Positions 1-7,858 of a DNA stretch of 9,110 nt are shown one piece after another (position 1 is the first letter of the stretch; the number at the start of each line of letters is the position of its first letter). The stretch covers positions 8,864 to 17,973 of the forward strand of contig DNXU01000611.1 of assembly GCA_003505715.1 (NCBI GenBank), in the 5' to 3' direction. The notes below the pieces were generated by a model, which searched no databases, had not been told where the DNA came from, and worked only from the letters and a program-made list of their open reading frames with translations. This DNA comes from Cyanobacteria bacterium UBA8803. GTDB lineage: Bacteria; Cyanobacteriota; Cyanobacteriia; Cyanobacteriales; Coleofasciculaceae. The position numbers and the translations under genes were made by a program.

Positions 1-2
1 TT

Positions 3-3000
3 CACAGTTTCCAGAAATTTGGCCTCTCGGAAGGCCAAACTGCCAACTTTCTGGCTAACCCCCAAATTCAAAATATCCTAGGGCGAGTAGTTGGGGGTGA
101 TGCCTCCTTCATTAATGGCCTAATTCAAGTTACTGGAGGCAACTCAAACCTATTCTTAATGAATTCGGCTGGGATTGTCTTTGGTACTAATGCTCAGCTC
201 AATGTGCCTGGTGATTTTTTGGCTACTACGGCTACAGGCATTGGCTTTGGCAACAATAACTGGTTCAATGCCTTTGGCCAAAATAACTACCAAAAGTTAA
301 TCGGCCATCCTCATACCTTTGACTTATCTGGTGCGGGCAATATTATCAACGCTGGTAATCTGGCTGTTTCAGAAGGGCAAAATTTAACCTTACTGGGCAG
401 TAATGTCATCAATACCGGGCAATTGACGGCACCGGGCGGGAATATTACCATTGCCGCTGTGCCAGGTGAGAAGTTAGTCAGAATTAGTCAACAGGGAAAT
501 CTGCTAAGTTTGGAGATTGCCCCACCCAGGGATAAGAACGGGCAGCTGCTTCCCATTACTCCTCTTGATTTACCAACTTTACTAACAGTTGGGAGTAGCG
601 ATGTTGAAACTAAATTGACAGTTTCTGCGGATGGAACGGTGCAGCTAAAGAACTCCAGCAGAACTGTAGTCGTTGAGGCGGGGAGTGCGATCGCATCCGG
701 CACTCTTGATGTCTCCGCTCCAATAGGTGGTAGCGTCAATGTGTTGGGGAATCGCGTCGATCTGATTGGTGCTAATATCAACGCTTCTGGCATCAAAGGT
801 GGCGGTACGGTAAGAATTGGGGGAGATTATCGGGGTCAGGGAACTGTGCCGAATGCAAGAGTTACCTCTGCTGACGACGATACTATCATTAACGCCAATG
901 CTCTGGCTAATGGCAATGGGGGTAAAGTTATTGTCTGGGCAGAGGATACGACAAATTTCTCGGGAGCGATCGCAGCCAGGGGTGGTCTGTTAGGAGGTCA
1001 CGGTGGGTTTGCAGAAGTATCGGGGGGGCAGAAGCTGAAGTATGAAGGTTTAACCGACTTGCGGGCACCCTATGGACAGACTGGTAATTTACTCCTAGAT
1101 CCTCCAACCTTTGTTATTGCTAATTCCGGTGGTGACATTACCCCAACAACTGTAGAACTGGCTCTGACTACCGCTAATGTAACCTACTCTGCTACCAATT
1201 TTCTTACAGTCGCTGATGCCATTAACTCCGGTAGCGGGTTTAATTTAACCCTCGATGCACCCACAATAAATCTGAATGCACCTATTGCTCTGGGAGGCCA
1301 ACTTTTGGGTACGGCCAATACTGTCAATGTCGGGTTAAGTGGCAGGATTCAAAATGGTGTAGATGTAGCGACAACGGGTGCGATTGTCAATCTTGCCGCC
1401 GGAACCTTTGTCAACCCAACTCCGATCACCATTGACAAATCCCTGACGTTGAGAGGTGCGGGAGCCAATAATACTACAGTGAGTGGCAACAATACCTTCC
1501 GGGTATTTGATATCAACGGTCTGAATGTCACCCTAGATGGCTTGACTATTACTAATGGCCGTGCCGAACGGGGTGGCGGTATCTCCTACACGAGCGCTGG
1601 GACGCTGAACATTACAAACAGTACTATTACTGGCAATAGCGCGATGGGCGGTAATGGTGCTAACGGTAGTAACTCCGGTGCCGGCGGTGGCGGTGGTGGT
1701 GGAGCGGGCCTTGGTGGCGGTCTATTTATTGACGGTAGCGGTACAGTTACTATAACCAACTCTACCTTTTCTGAAAATCAGGCTCTTGGGGGTAATGGCG
1801 GTGAGGGATTCCCTAATGATGGGGTGTTCAATGGTATTGGTGGCAACGGTGGTGGTGCTATAGGCGGTGCTGGCGGTACTCCCGGTAACCCAGGCAATGG
1901 TGGTGGGTTTGGTAGTGGCGGCGGCGGGGGTGGTGGATCTGAACTGGTTGGTGGCGCTGGCGGTGCTGGGGGTTTCGGCGGCGGTGCTGGCGGCGGGGGT
2001 GGCAGAACTATCGGGAATAGTGGCAATCCTAGCGGCCCTCCTGGCTTTGGTGGTGGTACAGGTGGGCGAGGTGAATTTAGTGCTGCGGGTGGTGGAGGTG
2101 GTGGTGCTGGTTTGGGTGGAGCCATTTTTATCAACTCGGGTGCCCTCTTGGTTAGTAACAGCACCTTCTCTAACAACACATCGACCGGGGGTACGGGTGG
2201 TTTAGGAGGCTTTGGCTTTGGAAATGGAGGCAGCGGCCAGGGGTTGGGAGGGGCAATCTTTTTGAATACGGGGAATGCTACTCTGACCAATAACACTATC
2301 GGTGGCAACACGGCTAGTGGCAACGGCGGTGGTCTCTATAACCTGGGTGGTATCGTCAATATCGGCAATACTATCGTTGCTGACAATATTAATCCCACTT
2401 CCCCTGATGTTTTTGGTGCTTTCGCCGATCGAGGTAATAATCTGATTGGAGTAAGTGATGGCAGTACGGGATTTACAGCTAGTACTCTAGTGGGAGGGTT
2501 AACTGCTCCTATTAACCCCTTGCTAGGTCTGTTACAAAATAATGGGGGTTCTACCCAAACCCGTGCCCTACTTCCTGGCAGTCTTGCTATTGATGCAGGC
2601 AATAATGCCTTGGCTCCTGCAACAGATCAACGAGGTGGCGCACGGCCTCCCTTTGGTACTGGGAATGGTGCCAACGTGGATATTGGTGCTTACGAAGTCA
2701 CGCCATCTTACATCGTCACTCGCACCGCTGATGATAGTAATATCGGTAGCCTGCGGTCAGCCATTAACTTTACTAATCTCTTCTCCACTCTGACTAATCC
2801 AGGTACAGCGGTCTTTCAAATTCCCACCACCGATCCGGGATATGTAGCGGCTTCAGGATATTGGTCAATCGCTCCGAACTTGGCTCTACCCACCATTATC
2901 CAGCCTGTCATCATCGACGGCAGAAGTCAGCCCGGATTCAGCATTACCCCTATTGTTGAACTCAATGGTATCAATGCTGGCACTGGTGCGAATGGATTGG

Positions 3001-5525
3001 TTTTAGGAGCAGGTGCGGCAGGTAGCCTAATTCAGGGCTTAGCTATCAATCGCTTTGCCCAGAATGGGATTTTAGTGCAAAGTGATAGCAATACGATCCG
3101 AGGCAACTTTATTGGTACAGATGTCACGGGGACTCTGGCATTGGGCAATGGCAGGAATGGCGTGCTGGTTCAGGGGGGAACCAATAATACGATTGGTGGA
3201 GCTTGGCCTGAGGATAAAACTGCGATCGCCTACAATCCGATCGGGGTACAGATTGCAGAGGGCGGCAGTGCTAGCCTAACTAACTCCACTATTACAGGCG
3301 GCTCTACAGGGTTATTGGTAACTGGGGCACTCAGCGCGATCGCCGATTTAACTCTGGGTAATACTGCCTTTTTGGGTCAAACTGCTGACTACATCACTTT
3401 AATAGAGGGTGTGATGACCGGGCAGCAAATTGACGCTACAGCTGTTACCTTCGATGGGTTGACAGGCGCTGCCGCAACGCTGCCGCAACTGTTTGCCCTA
3501 GAAAATAAAATTACCCATGCTACTGACAATCTGGGTACAGCTGGTCTGATTCGGGTCAACCCTAACCATCTATACGTGACTCCCGTAAGTGGAAGTATAC
3601 AACGAGGTGTGAATGCTGCTCTTGCCGGAGATACCGTCAACGTGGCAACGGGAACCTACGATGAGCCAACTGTGAACCTTAATCGTTCGCTCAATTTGAA
3701 CTTTGATGGTACTGGAGCGATACTCACTGGCAATTTGACAACAGCAGCGGGGGGCAATATCGGACTTTCCGGTATCCTAACAGCCCATGGCTCAGAGGGC
3801 ATCACTTTTGCCGATCCTACAAACTTGCTGGATAATGTGGCTCTATCCACTACAGCAGGAGATATGACCTTCACCAGAACCGTAGGGAATCTCAGCCTCT
3901 TGGGTCACCTGCTTCTTAATAGCGCCAATAATGTCAATACCAGGGAAATCACTGCCACCAGTCTCGCGATCGCTGCTAAGGGAAACATCACCACAACTCA
4001 TATCAACACGAGTTCTAGTACGGCTAATGGCGGCGCGATCGCCCTCACCAGCAATAGTGGAGCTATTATAACGGGGAATCTAACCTCATCCGGGCAAACT
4101 GATGGTGGGGATATACGCCTTGAGGCTAGTACCCAAATTGGAGCCGGACAAATTAACTCTAGCGGAGTAGTAGGGCAAGGAGGTAATGTCACCCTCGATC
4201 CTGTCGGTGATATCCAAGTCAGTTGGATTAACACCCAAGGGGGAACAATTGGTGGAACTGTAGATATTACCACCGCAAGCTTCTTCCGAGCTACCGACCG
4301 TTTTATGGCTGCCAATGGTTTAGAAGCAAGCATTTCTAGTATCGGCAGCAACCAGAGCGGTGCTATTACTATCCGCCATGGTGGAAATGGTATCGTTCCC
4401 TTTGATGTGGGAAATGCCACCACCAACGGTGCAGCCGCTGCCATTACCAGTGGAGATTTTACGATCGCCCCCCTCCAATCTTTCCCGTTCACTCACCAAG
4501 AAGGCAATATTCAGATTATTAGCATTGATGCTCCCCCCAATAATCCTCCCAATAATCCTCCAGATAATGCCACTAACCCACCTATTAATCCTGTCGATCT
4601 ACAGCCATCTAATGCCATCCCAGAACCATTAGAATCAACTGCGGCAGTCCCCAGTACCAATACCTCGTCCTCTGCTGCTCAAGACACCAAAACTGAGGTA
4701 GCTCAACAGGAGAGAGCTTTAAACGATACGTTTGAAGCTTATCTGGGGAGCGGCGATACCCGTACCGTCACTCTAGAGGAAGCTCAAGCTACCTTACAGG
4801 AGATCGAAAAAATTACGGGTCTCAAACCTGCCTTGATCTATGTCTTCTTTAAACCCAAAACCTCTGCTACTGAAGAACAGAACCCTAACTCAACAGATAT
4901 CCTCTGGCAGTTCAACTCTTCTGGCTTGGCTAACCGTCAGGGGCAGTTATTGCCCAAAGATCGACAAGCTCAAGCTACCGATCGGCTGGAATTGTTACTG
5001 GTTAGTTCCTCAGGTGTCGTAATCCGACGGCGAGTAGAGGGGGCGACGCGATCGCAAGTCCTCCAGGTAGCCGAACAATTCCGCAGTAGCGTGACAAACT
5101 TCCGCAGCACCCGTGGCTACCTACCTAGTTCTCGGCAGCTCTATCGGTGGCTAGTTGCACCTTTAGAACCAGATTTACAAGCCCAAAAAATTAATAATCT
5201 GACTTTTATTATGGATGCGGGTTTGCGCTCGGTGCCAATAGCAGCGCTGTATGATGGTCAGGGTTTTATTGTGGAACGCTATAGCGTTGGCCTCATGCCC
5301 AGTCTTTCCCTCACGGATACTCGTTACGTAAAATTGCAAAACCAGCAGGTCTTGGCTATGGGAGCAGCTACATTTACCGACCAGAAACCCTTGCCGGGAG
5401 TGCCAGTGGAGTTGGAGGCGATCGCAGGTCAGTTGTGGCCGGGAGAAACGTTCCTGAACGAAAGCTTACCCTGGAAAATCTCCAGCGAGTCCGCACCTCT
5501 GAACCCTTTGGCATTATTCATTTAG
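3..5525 (+). CDS. TPS-domain (filamentous haemagglutinin-type) beta-helix adhesin with C-terminal CHAT domain; 5' partial, truncated by frameshift
   Basis: The frame is open from base 3, so the start lies upstream; the ATG at 159 is internal. About 1840 residues are visible. Residues 1-80 match the end of the haemagglutinin TPS domain (motifs [31 protein letters not shown]), which in this family directs export through a TpsB outer-membrane pore. Beta-helix sequence follows. Residues about 524-795 hold five GGAI/NSTFxxN repeats with Gly-rich loops. Residues about 860-900 (AIDAGN, TDQRG, VDIGAYE) resemble a choice-of-anchor-Q segment, and residues about 903-925 ([14 protein letters not shown]) resemble a CSLREA-type motif. 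A Pro/Asn linker lies near 4530-4590. The first half of a CHAT domain runs from about 4980 ([30 protein letters not shown]). After residue 1821 the frame shifts and ends in a short unrelated tail before TAG, so no catalytic residue is retained. The domain calls are firm. Surface location and adhesive role are inferred. Confidence 0.9.
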   Translation, partial: HSFQKFGLSEGQTANFLANPQIQNILGRVVGGDASFINGLIQVTGGNSNLFLMNSAGIVFGTNAQLNVPGDFLATTATGIGFGNNNWFNAFGQNNYQKLIGHPHTFDLSGAGNIINAGNLAVSEGQNLTLLGSNVINTGQLTAPGGNITIAAVPGEKLVRISQQGNLLSLEIAPPRDKNGQLLPITPLDLPTLLTVGSSDVETKLTVSADGTVQLKNSSRTVVVEAGSAIASGTLDVSAPIGGSVNVLGNRVDLIGANINASGIKGGGTVRIGGDYRGQGTVPNARVTSADDDTIINANALANGNGGKVIVWAEDTTNFSGAIAARGGLLGGHGGFAEVSGGQKLKYEGLTDLRAPYGQTGNLLLDPPTFVIANSGGDITPTTVELALTTANVTYSATNFLTVADAINSGSGFNLTLDAPTINLNAPIALGGQLLGTANTVNVGLSGRIQNGVDVATTGAIVNLAAGTFVNPTPITIDKSLTLRGAGANNTTVSGNNTFRVFDINGLNVTLDGLTITNGRAERGGGISYTSAGTLNITNSTITGNSAMGGNGANGSNSGAGGGGGGGAGLGGGLFIDGSGTVTITNSTFSENQALGGNGGEGFPNDGVFNGIGGNGGGAIGGAGGTPGNPGNGGGFGSGGGGGGGSELVGGAGGAGGFGGGAGGGGGRTIGNSGNPSGPPGFGGGTGGRGEFSAAGGGGGGAGLGGAIFINSGALLVSNSTFSNNTSTGGTGGLGGFGFGNGGSGQGLGGAIFLNTGNATLTNNTIGGNTASGNGGGLYNLGGIVNIGNTIVADNINPTSPDVFGAFADRGNNLIGVSDGSTGFTASTLVGGLTAPINPLLGLLQNNGGSTQTRALLPGSLAIDAGNNALAPATDQRGGARPPFGTGNGANVDIGAYEVTPSYIVTRTADDSNIGSLRSAINFTNLFSTLTNPGTAVFQIPTTDPGYVAASGYWSIAPNLALPTIIQPVIIDGRSQPGFSITPIVELNGINAGTGANGLVLGAGAAGSLIQGLAINRFAQNGILVQSDSNTIRGNFIGTDVTGTLALGNGRNGVLVQGGTNNTIGGAWPEDKTAIAYNPIGVQIAEGGSASLTNSTITGGSTGLLVTGALSAIADLTLGNTAFLGQTADYITLIEGVMTGQQIDATAVTFDGLTGAAATLPQLFALENKITHATDNLGTAGLIRVNPNHLYVTPVSGSIQRGVNAALAGDTVNVATGTYDEPTVNLNRSLNLNFDGTGAILTGNLTTAAGGNIGLSGILTAHGSEGITFADPTNLLDNVALSTTAGDMTFTRTVGNLSLLGHLLLNSANNVNTREITATSLAIAAKGNITTTHINTSSSTANGGAIALTSNSGAIITGNLTSSGQTDGGDIRLEASTQIGAGQINSSGVVGQGGNVTLDPVGDIQVSWINTQGGTIGGTVDITTASFFRATDRFMAANGLEASISSIGSNQSGAITIRHGGNGIVPFDVGNATTNGAAAAITSGDFTIAPLQSFPFTHQEGNIQIISIDAPPNNPPNNPPDNATNPPINPVDLQPSNAIPEPLESTAAVPSTNTSSSAAQDTKTEVAQQERALNDTFEAYLGSGDTRTVTLEEAQATLQEIEKITGLKPALIYVFFKPKTSATEEQNPNSTDILWQFNSSGLANRQGQLLPKDRQAQATDRLELLLVSSSGVVIRRRVEGATRSQVLQVAEQFRSSVTNFRSTRGYLPSSRQLYRWLVAPLEPDLQAQKINNLTFIMDAGLRSVPIAALYDGQGFIVERYSVGLMPSLSLTDTRYVKLQNQQVLAMGAATFTDQKPLPGVPVELEAIAGQLWPGETFLNESLPWKISSESAPLNPLALFI
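1572..2387 (+). repeat. Five Pmp-like beta-helix repeats with Gly-rich insertion loops (within the adhesin gene)
   Basis: The units begin at 1572, 1713, 2115, 2247 and 2325. The first four have a GG[GA][IL] start, a hydrophobic strand, and an NSTFxxN or NNTI-type turn; the fifth is shorter and ends in NTIVADN. The pattern resembles the GGAI/FxxN repeats of chlamydial Pmp proteins. Between them lie Gly-rich stretches of about 23 (1644-1712), 110 (1785-2114) and 21 (2184-2246) codons, built mainly from GGT and GGC codons with Ala, Asn and Ser. These probably project as flexible loops from the helix turns. The GC-rich purine-biased DNA also creates long, meaningless open frames on other strands. 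Confidence 0.7.
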
Positions 5526-6007
5526 CCACCCATGCCGAATTTCTACCCGGTAAGCCTTCCAACTCTTACATCCAGTGGTGGAATGTCAAGTTGGGGCTGG
5601 ACCAACTGCGTCAGCTCAAATTGAACGATCCGCCCGTAGAACTGCTGGTCTTAAGTGCTTGCCGTACTGCTTTGGGAGATGAGGAGGCAGAGTTAGGTTT
5701 TGCTGGGCTGGCAGTGCTAGCTGGAGTAAAGTCAGCACTTGGCAGTTTGTGGTATGTCAGCGATGAAGGGACAGTGGGGTTAATGACGACCTTTTACCAG
5801 GAATTAAAGATCGCCCCCATCAAAGCGGAAGCGCTGCGACGGGCCCAATTAGCCATGCTAAGTGGGAAGGTACGCATTGAAGGAGACCAGTTAGTAACTG
5901 AGAGCCTTCGCCTGCCCTTACCGCCAGAGTTAACCGATTTAGGAGATAAGATTCTTTCTCACCCTTATTACTGGAGTGGTTTTACACTGATTGGCAATCC
6001 TTGGTAG
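5435..6007 (+). CDS. CHAT domain catalytic half, out-of-frame C-terminal fragment of the upstream adhesin gene
   Basis: This frame carries the rest of the CHAT (caspase HetF-associated with TPRs) domain. It has the catalytic His in HLATHAEF (His33 counted from the GTG at 5435), the catalytic Cys in [10 protein letters not shown] (Cys76), and the usual family ending [19 protein letters not shown] domains are caspase-like cysteine peptidases. The first residues up to about 10 are an artefact of the nominal GTG start; homology begins at LTLENLQ (base 5466 on). The GTG has only a poorly placed GGAGG 16 bases upstream, so independent translation is doubtful. It is best read as the 3' part of the gene that starts before the window. 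The fragment is otherwise complete and undegraded, which points to a recent mutation or a sequencing error. Confidence 0.85.
   Translation: MAGRNVPERKLTLENLQRVRTSEPFGIIHLATHAEFLPGKPSNSYIQWWNVKLGLDQLRQLKLNDPPVELLVLSACRTALGDEEAELGFAGLAVLAGVKSALGSLWYVSDEGTVGLMTTFYQELKIAPIKAEALRRAQLAMLSGKVRIEGDQLVTESLRLPLPPELTDLGDKILSHPYYWSGFTLIGNPW
5463..5470 (+). other. Frameshift point in the adhesin-CHAT gene
   Basis: Upstream the frame reads ...ETFLNES (agc codon at 5463-5465). Downstream homology resumes as TLENLQRV in the frame starting at 5468. Two bases (5466-5467, TT) stand where a codon is needed. Adding one base here, for example TTT for Phe, restores a continuous protein of about 2000 visible residues with a normal CHAT core. 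No classic X-XXY-YYZ slippery heptamer in the upstream frame is seen nearby, so a one-base deletion or assembly error is more likely than programmed frameshifting. Confidence 0.85.
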
Positions 6008-6084
6008 CCCCATGAACTGGGTACACCAGAACGCATGAACAGAAGAATACAGAAGTTCAGGAGTTCATAATAAAACCTGTCGCA

Positions 6085-6145
6085 GGGCGGGTTTTGACTT
6101 AAGACCTATCTGCGAAGCCCACAATATTGGTCGCTAAACCCGCCC
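6085..6145. repeat. Inverted repeat with perfect 10-bp GC-rich arms
   Basis: GGGCGGGTTT at 6085-6094 is the exact reverse complement of AAACCCGCCC at 6136-6145, with 41 bases between. It begins 78 bases after the stop of the CHAT fragment, so it could act as a transcript-end stem, although no T-run follows the right arm. From memory, the AAACCCGCCCCTACA type of sequence is common as a dispersed intergenic element in filamentous cyanobacteria. That family assignment is not proven here. Confidence 0.6.
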
Positions 6146-6177
6146 CTACAGATATTATTGGTGTTTAACCGGGCACT

Positions 6178-6202
6178 CCCTCACTCCCAGCTTCCTCACT
6201 CA
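6178..6202. repeat. Short imperfect CCTCACTCCC repeat tract
   Basis: CCCTCACTCCC, then CCTCACTC, are two imperfect copies of a unit whose reverse complement is GAGTGAGG. It resembles the GTGAGG unit of the array at the right end of the window, in the opposite orientation. Confidence 0.4.
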
Positions 6203-6322
6203 TAAGTTGGCAACTCCTACTCGTTTTCTTCACCAAGGCTTTTTGGAATCTTTATCGGTCTTCATGCAATTTTTACACTAACTTGGTGTCAGATCACTTT
6301 CAATAGGTGATAGAGATCGCAT

Positions 6323-6327
6323 GAGGG
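6323..6327 (+). promoter_or_regulatory. Ribosome binding site of the response regulator
   Basis: GAGGG lies seven bases before the ATG at 6335 and is a good Shine-Dalgarno match. It supports this start over the ATG codons at 6321 and 6329, whose frames close quickly. Confidence 0.65.
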
Positions 6328-6334
6328 ATGACCT

Positions 6335-6721
6335 ATGAATGCTGTACTGGTCGTAGATGACGATAGAACCCAGCAGCTAATTATCTCGAAAATTCTCAAA
6401 AGAATAGGCTTAAACGTGATAATAGCCAGCAATGGGGTCGAAGCCTTAGAGCAGGTGTATAACAATTCACCTTCTCTAATAATTCTAGATCTAAATATAC
6501 CTGGGATGAATGGCACTGAAGTGTGCGAGCAGCTCAAAGCCGATGAAAAGACTCAGAAGCTGCCTGTAGTGGTGTACTCTGGCCAAGAAAGAGAGTTTGA
6601 TAATTACTGGGGAAAATCGAAGTGCGCAGATGCTTACCTATCTAAAGTTTGCCATCCCCAAGCACTAATTGACACCGTCCTTAAGCTTCTGTGCTTCTCT
6701 GCCTGCTGTTGTGTAGGTTGA
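6335..6721 (+). CDS. Stand-alone receiver-domain (CheY-like) response regulator
   Basis: This 128-residue protein is a single REC domain with no output domain. The acidic pocket is Asp8-Asp9-Asp10, and the phospho-acceptor is Asp52 in LIILDLNIPGMNG. The switch Ser is Ser82 in VVVYSGQ, and the conserved Lys is Lys104 in YLSKVCHP. The set is complete, so phosphotransfer from a histidine kinase is expected. Such proteins act by binding partners, for example in motility or pilus control or in phosphorelays. Two oddities are seen: the usual Pro after the Lys is Val (KVC in place of KPF), and the last nine residues form a Cys cluster (CFSACCCVG), giving seven Cys in all. No kinase gene is adjacent. 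It follows the adhesin-CHAT gene on the same strand after a 327-base gap, so co-transcription is not evident. Confidence 0.92.
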   Translation: MNAVLVVDDDRTQQLIISKILKRIGLNVIIASNGVEALEQVYNNSPSLIILDLNIPGMNGTEVCEQLKADEKTQKLPVVVYSGQEREFDNYWGKSKCADAYLSKVCHPQALIDTVLKLLCFSACCCVG

Positions 6722-6810
6722 CCCATTAACCCCATTCGGCACTTGCCGCTGTTACCAGGGATTGGGGGAATTTAAAATTGAATATTGCTAACCACAATAT
6801 CTTACTCGTT

Positions 6811-6886
6811 AGATTTGCGATTTTAGATTTAAGAAAAAACACACCACTATTATTTATCTAGGGAGCTACTCTAAAATCTCAAATCT
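6811..6886. repeat. Inverted repeat between convergent genes, possible bidirectional terminator or small dispersed element
   Basis: The arms 6811-6827 (AGATTTGCGATTTTAGA) and 6870-6886 (TCTAAAATCTCAAATCT) pair at 16 of 17 positions, with a 42-base centre. The element sits in the 183-base space between two genes that converge (stops at 6721 and 6905). That position suits a shared transcription end, but the loop is long and there is no clear U-tract after either arm. AT-rich arms of this kind recur in cyanobacterial spacers as far as I recall, so a miniature repeat element is an alternative. Confidence 0.55.
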
Positions 6887-6904
6887 CTTGGCCTAGGACT
6901 TCAA

Positions 6905-7318
6905 CTATTGGACGGTTTTATCCCAACTCAAAGGGTGTAATTGAAAAGGCTCTAAGCACTGAATACCGTCTAAAACTTTAAGAAGCCAGTTATTGAACTG
7001 CACGATGTTATTAACACCCAGCCAATACACGACAAAACCTTCCTTAATTAGCTCGTAGCTCAATTTATCTACCTGGTAATGGGGAGCTTCGCCGTAGAGG
7101 ATAACTCCGGGTTTAACATCGCACATAGCGGCTAAGGTTTTTGCCCGCTCCAGATCAATTGCTTCATAGTGGCTGGGCAACAGGGTGTATTTGCCGTTCA
7201 CTAGCAGAGAAACTCGACCATGGAACCTCAAGCGAACCCACTGCTCTGATGGGGATATCCATTTCAAGAATTCCTGGATAGCCCACTCGTCTAAGATGGT
7301 ACAGTCGCTCTGAGACAT
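6905..7318 (-). CDS. Hypothetical protein, 137 residues
   Basis: I do not recognise this family. The protein is soluble-looking, with no signal peptide or membrane segment. It is rich in Trp and aromatic residues (DEWAIQEFLKWISPSEQWVRL near the start). In the middle is a strand-turn pattern, KPGVILYGEAPHYQVDKL, followed by FVVYWLGVNNIVQFNNWLL, which suggests an alpha/beta fold. The ATG at 7318 is the first good start, and no clear Shine-Dalgarno precedes it, which is common in cyanobacteria. It converges with the response regulator gene. Upstream is the structured 540-base gap, with a hairpin 47 bases before the start and a promoter match about 400 bases before it. Coding reality is likely, given the length and ordinary amino-acid composition. 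The function is unknown. Confidence 0.75.
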   Translation of the reverse strand: MSQSDCTILDEWAIQEFLKWISPSEQWVRLRFHGRVSLLVNGKYTLLPSHYEAIDLERAKTLAAMCDVKPGVILYGEAPHYQVDKLSYELIKEGFVVYWLGVNNIVQFNNWLLKVLDGIQCLEPFQLHPLSWDKTVQ

Positions 7319-7364
7319 CGGCGTAAATTGTGTAGTTTAGATCGTTATTTTACAGACATACTTT

Positions 7365-7390
7365 CATTCCCAATCAGAGATTAGGGAATG
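7365..7390. promoter_or_regulatory. Strong compact inverted repeat upstream of the 137-residue hypothetical gene
   Basis: CATTCCC (7365-7371) pairs with GGGAATG (7384-7390), and AATC (7372-7375) pairs with GATT (7379-7382). A single unpaired A lies at 7383 and the loop is AGA. It lies 47 bases upstream of the ATG at 7318. It could be a repressor operator or a leader hairpin; the sequence does not decide between them. Confidence 0.5.
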
Positions 7391-7483
7391 TATCGGTAAA
7401 CCTCATGGTAGCGTGCTTCTTGCTTAATCGCTGTCCAAAATGACCGCTACAAAGGTTTTACAAGATGAATCCTACCATGTTAG

Positions 7484-7539
7484 TCAATCCAGAAGTTCCT
7501 ACAAATCAGTTTGTACTGGCAGGGGCTTCTTGTAATTGA
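7484..7539. other. Imperfect three-segment hairpin
   Basis: Three nested helices line up: TCAAT (7484-7488) with ATTGA (7535-7539), AGAAG (7491-7495) with CTTCT (7526-7530), and TACAAA (7500-7505) with TTTGTA (7510-7515) around a TCAG loop. A nearby 8-bp inverted repeat, CATGGTAG (7404-7411) with CTACCATG (7472-7479), abuts it. Together they look like a folded RNA, strand uncertain. Confidence 0.4.
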
Positions 7540-7640
7540 TTTACCTGAAAACTTACTCTGTGGCAATAAGGTTCATCCCCCCCATACACCCAAACAACAA
7601 TTTATGCTTGGAATTCTCAAGTTTTCGATCTTCACCAGGT

Positions 7641-7665
7641 TAAACGAACCGTCTAGGTTCATTTA
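7641..7665 (-). other. 10-bp hairpin that pairs fully only as minus-strand RNA
   Basis: The arms are 7641-7650 and 7656-7665 around a 5-base loop. On the plus strand one C-A mismatch breaks the stem. On the minus strand the same position is a U-G wobble, so all ten pairs form. This favours a functional RNA read from the minus strand, downstream of the promoter match at 7716-7745. Confidence 0.45.
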
Positions 7666-7675
7666 TTGATTCCAG

Positions 7676-7699
7676 AGGGCAACCCTTAAAATTTGCCCT
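7676..7699. other. 7-bp perfect hairpin
   Basis: AGGGCAA (7676-7682) pairs with TTGCCCT (7693-7699) around a 10-base loop. It would lie near the 5' end of a minus-strand transcript started from the promoter match at 7716-7745. An alternative is a weak plus-strand terminator, but the T-rich DNA follows only after an 11-base gap. Confidence 0.45.
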
Positions 7700-7715
7700 G
7701 CTTTCCTCAGATTTT

Positions 7716-7745
7716 ATAATATTTTATCATTTTACCTTAAGTCAA
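7716..7745 (-). promoter_or_regulatory. Sigma70-type promoter match reading leftward
   Basis: On the minus strand, TTGACT (7745-7740) and TATTAT (7721-7716) are separated by 18 bases. These are close to the -35 and -10 consensus sequences. Transcription would start near 7709 and run through the hairpins towards the gene starting at 7318, giving a leader of about 390 bases or a separate RNA. AT-rich DNA can match by chance. Confidence 0.4.
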
Positions 7746-7858
7746 CTTGAATAGGAATAAGTATCTAAGAGCAGTTAGACTTGTTGTTGGATACCATGCT
7801 CCCTCATGCCAATTTTTTTACCTTTTTTTAGTCAACAATCCGTGACAAATCCGATGCT

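Larger units (their letters stand above)
6008..6334. other. Non-coding spacer downstream of the adhesin-CHAT gene
   Basis: No convincing ORF is seen. The spacer contains an IR of 7 bp (ATGAACT 6012-6018 with AGTTCAT 6062-6068, with TGAAC 6036-6040 and GTTCA 6055-6059 nested inside), the stronger 10-bp IR at 6085-6145, a CCTCACTCCC tract at about 6178-6202, and a 7-bp IR CACCAAG (6231-6237) / CTTGGTG (6282-6288). There is also a small hairpin, ATCAC (6293-6297) / GTGAT (6307-6311), just before the ribosome binding site of the response regulator. No promoter with both hexamers near consensus was found for the downstream gene. Confidence 0.6.
7319..7858. other. 540-base gap without a convincing protein gene, dense in stem-loops
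   Basis: The gap holds at least five inverted repeats: 7365-7390, 7404-7411 with 7472-7479, 7484-7539, 7641-7665 and 7676-7699. It also has an AT-rich stretch at 7711-7740 with a minus-strand promoter match, and a T-rich tract at 7811-7830. Only very short ORFs are present. It could be a long minus-strand leader for the gene starting at 7318, a separate non-coding RNA, or a decayed element. Confidence 0.55.

Noticed and set aside
159..161. ATG as the start of the adhesin gene
   Set aside because: The frame is open back to base 3, and the upstream 52 codons encode recognisable TPS-domain sequence.
1867..2205. 112-codon plus-strand ORF rich in Val and Ala
   Set aside because: A shifted-frame shadow of the same Gly-rich DNA, lying inside a clearly coding frame.
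1778..2323. 181-codon minus-strand ORF extremely rich in Pro
   Set aside because: It is the complement of the Gly-rich coding stretch (GGN read backwards gives NCC). It is an artefact of composition.
3998..4492. 164-codon minus-strand ORF
   Set aside because: It lies wholly inside the adhesin frame, shows no recognisable domain, and has the Pro/Leu/Val-rich makeup of an antisense shadow.
5435..5437. GTG as a true start of an independent CHAT protein
   Set aside because: The nearest Shine-Dalgarno-like sequence is 16 bases away. The first ten codons are not CHAT sequence, and the protein would lack the N-terminal half of the domain.
5460..5480. Programmed -1 frameshift at the CHAT break
   Set aside because: The direction fits, but no slippery heptamer in the upstream frame was found. 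A lost base explains it more simply.
7795..7831. Rho-independent terminator with T-runs on the plus strand
   Set aside because: Only a 4-bp CATG stem precedes the T-rich tract, and no plus-strand gene lies upstream to be terminated.
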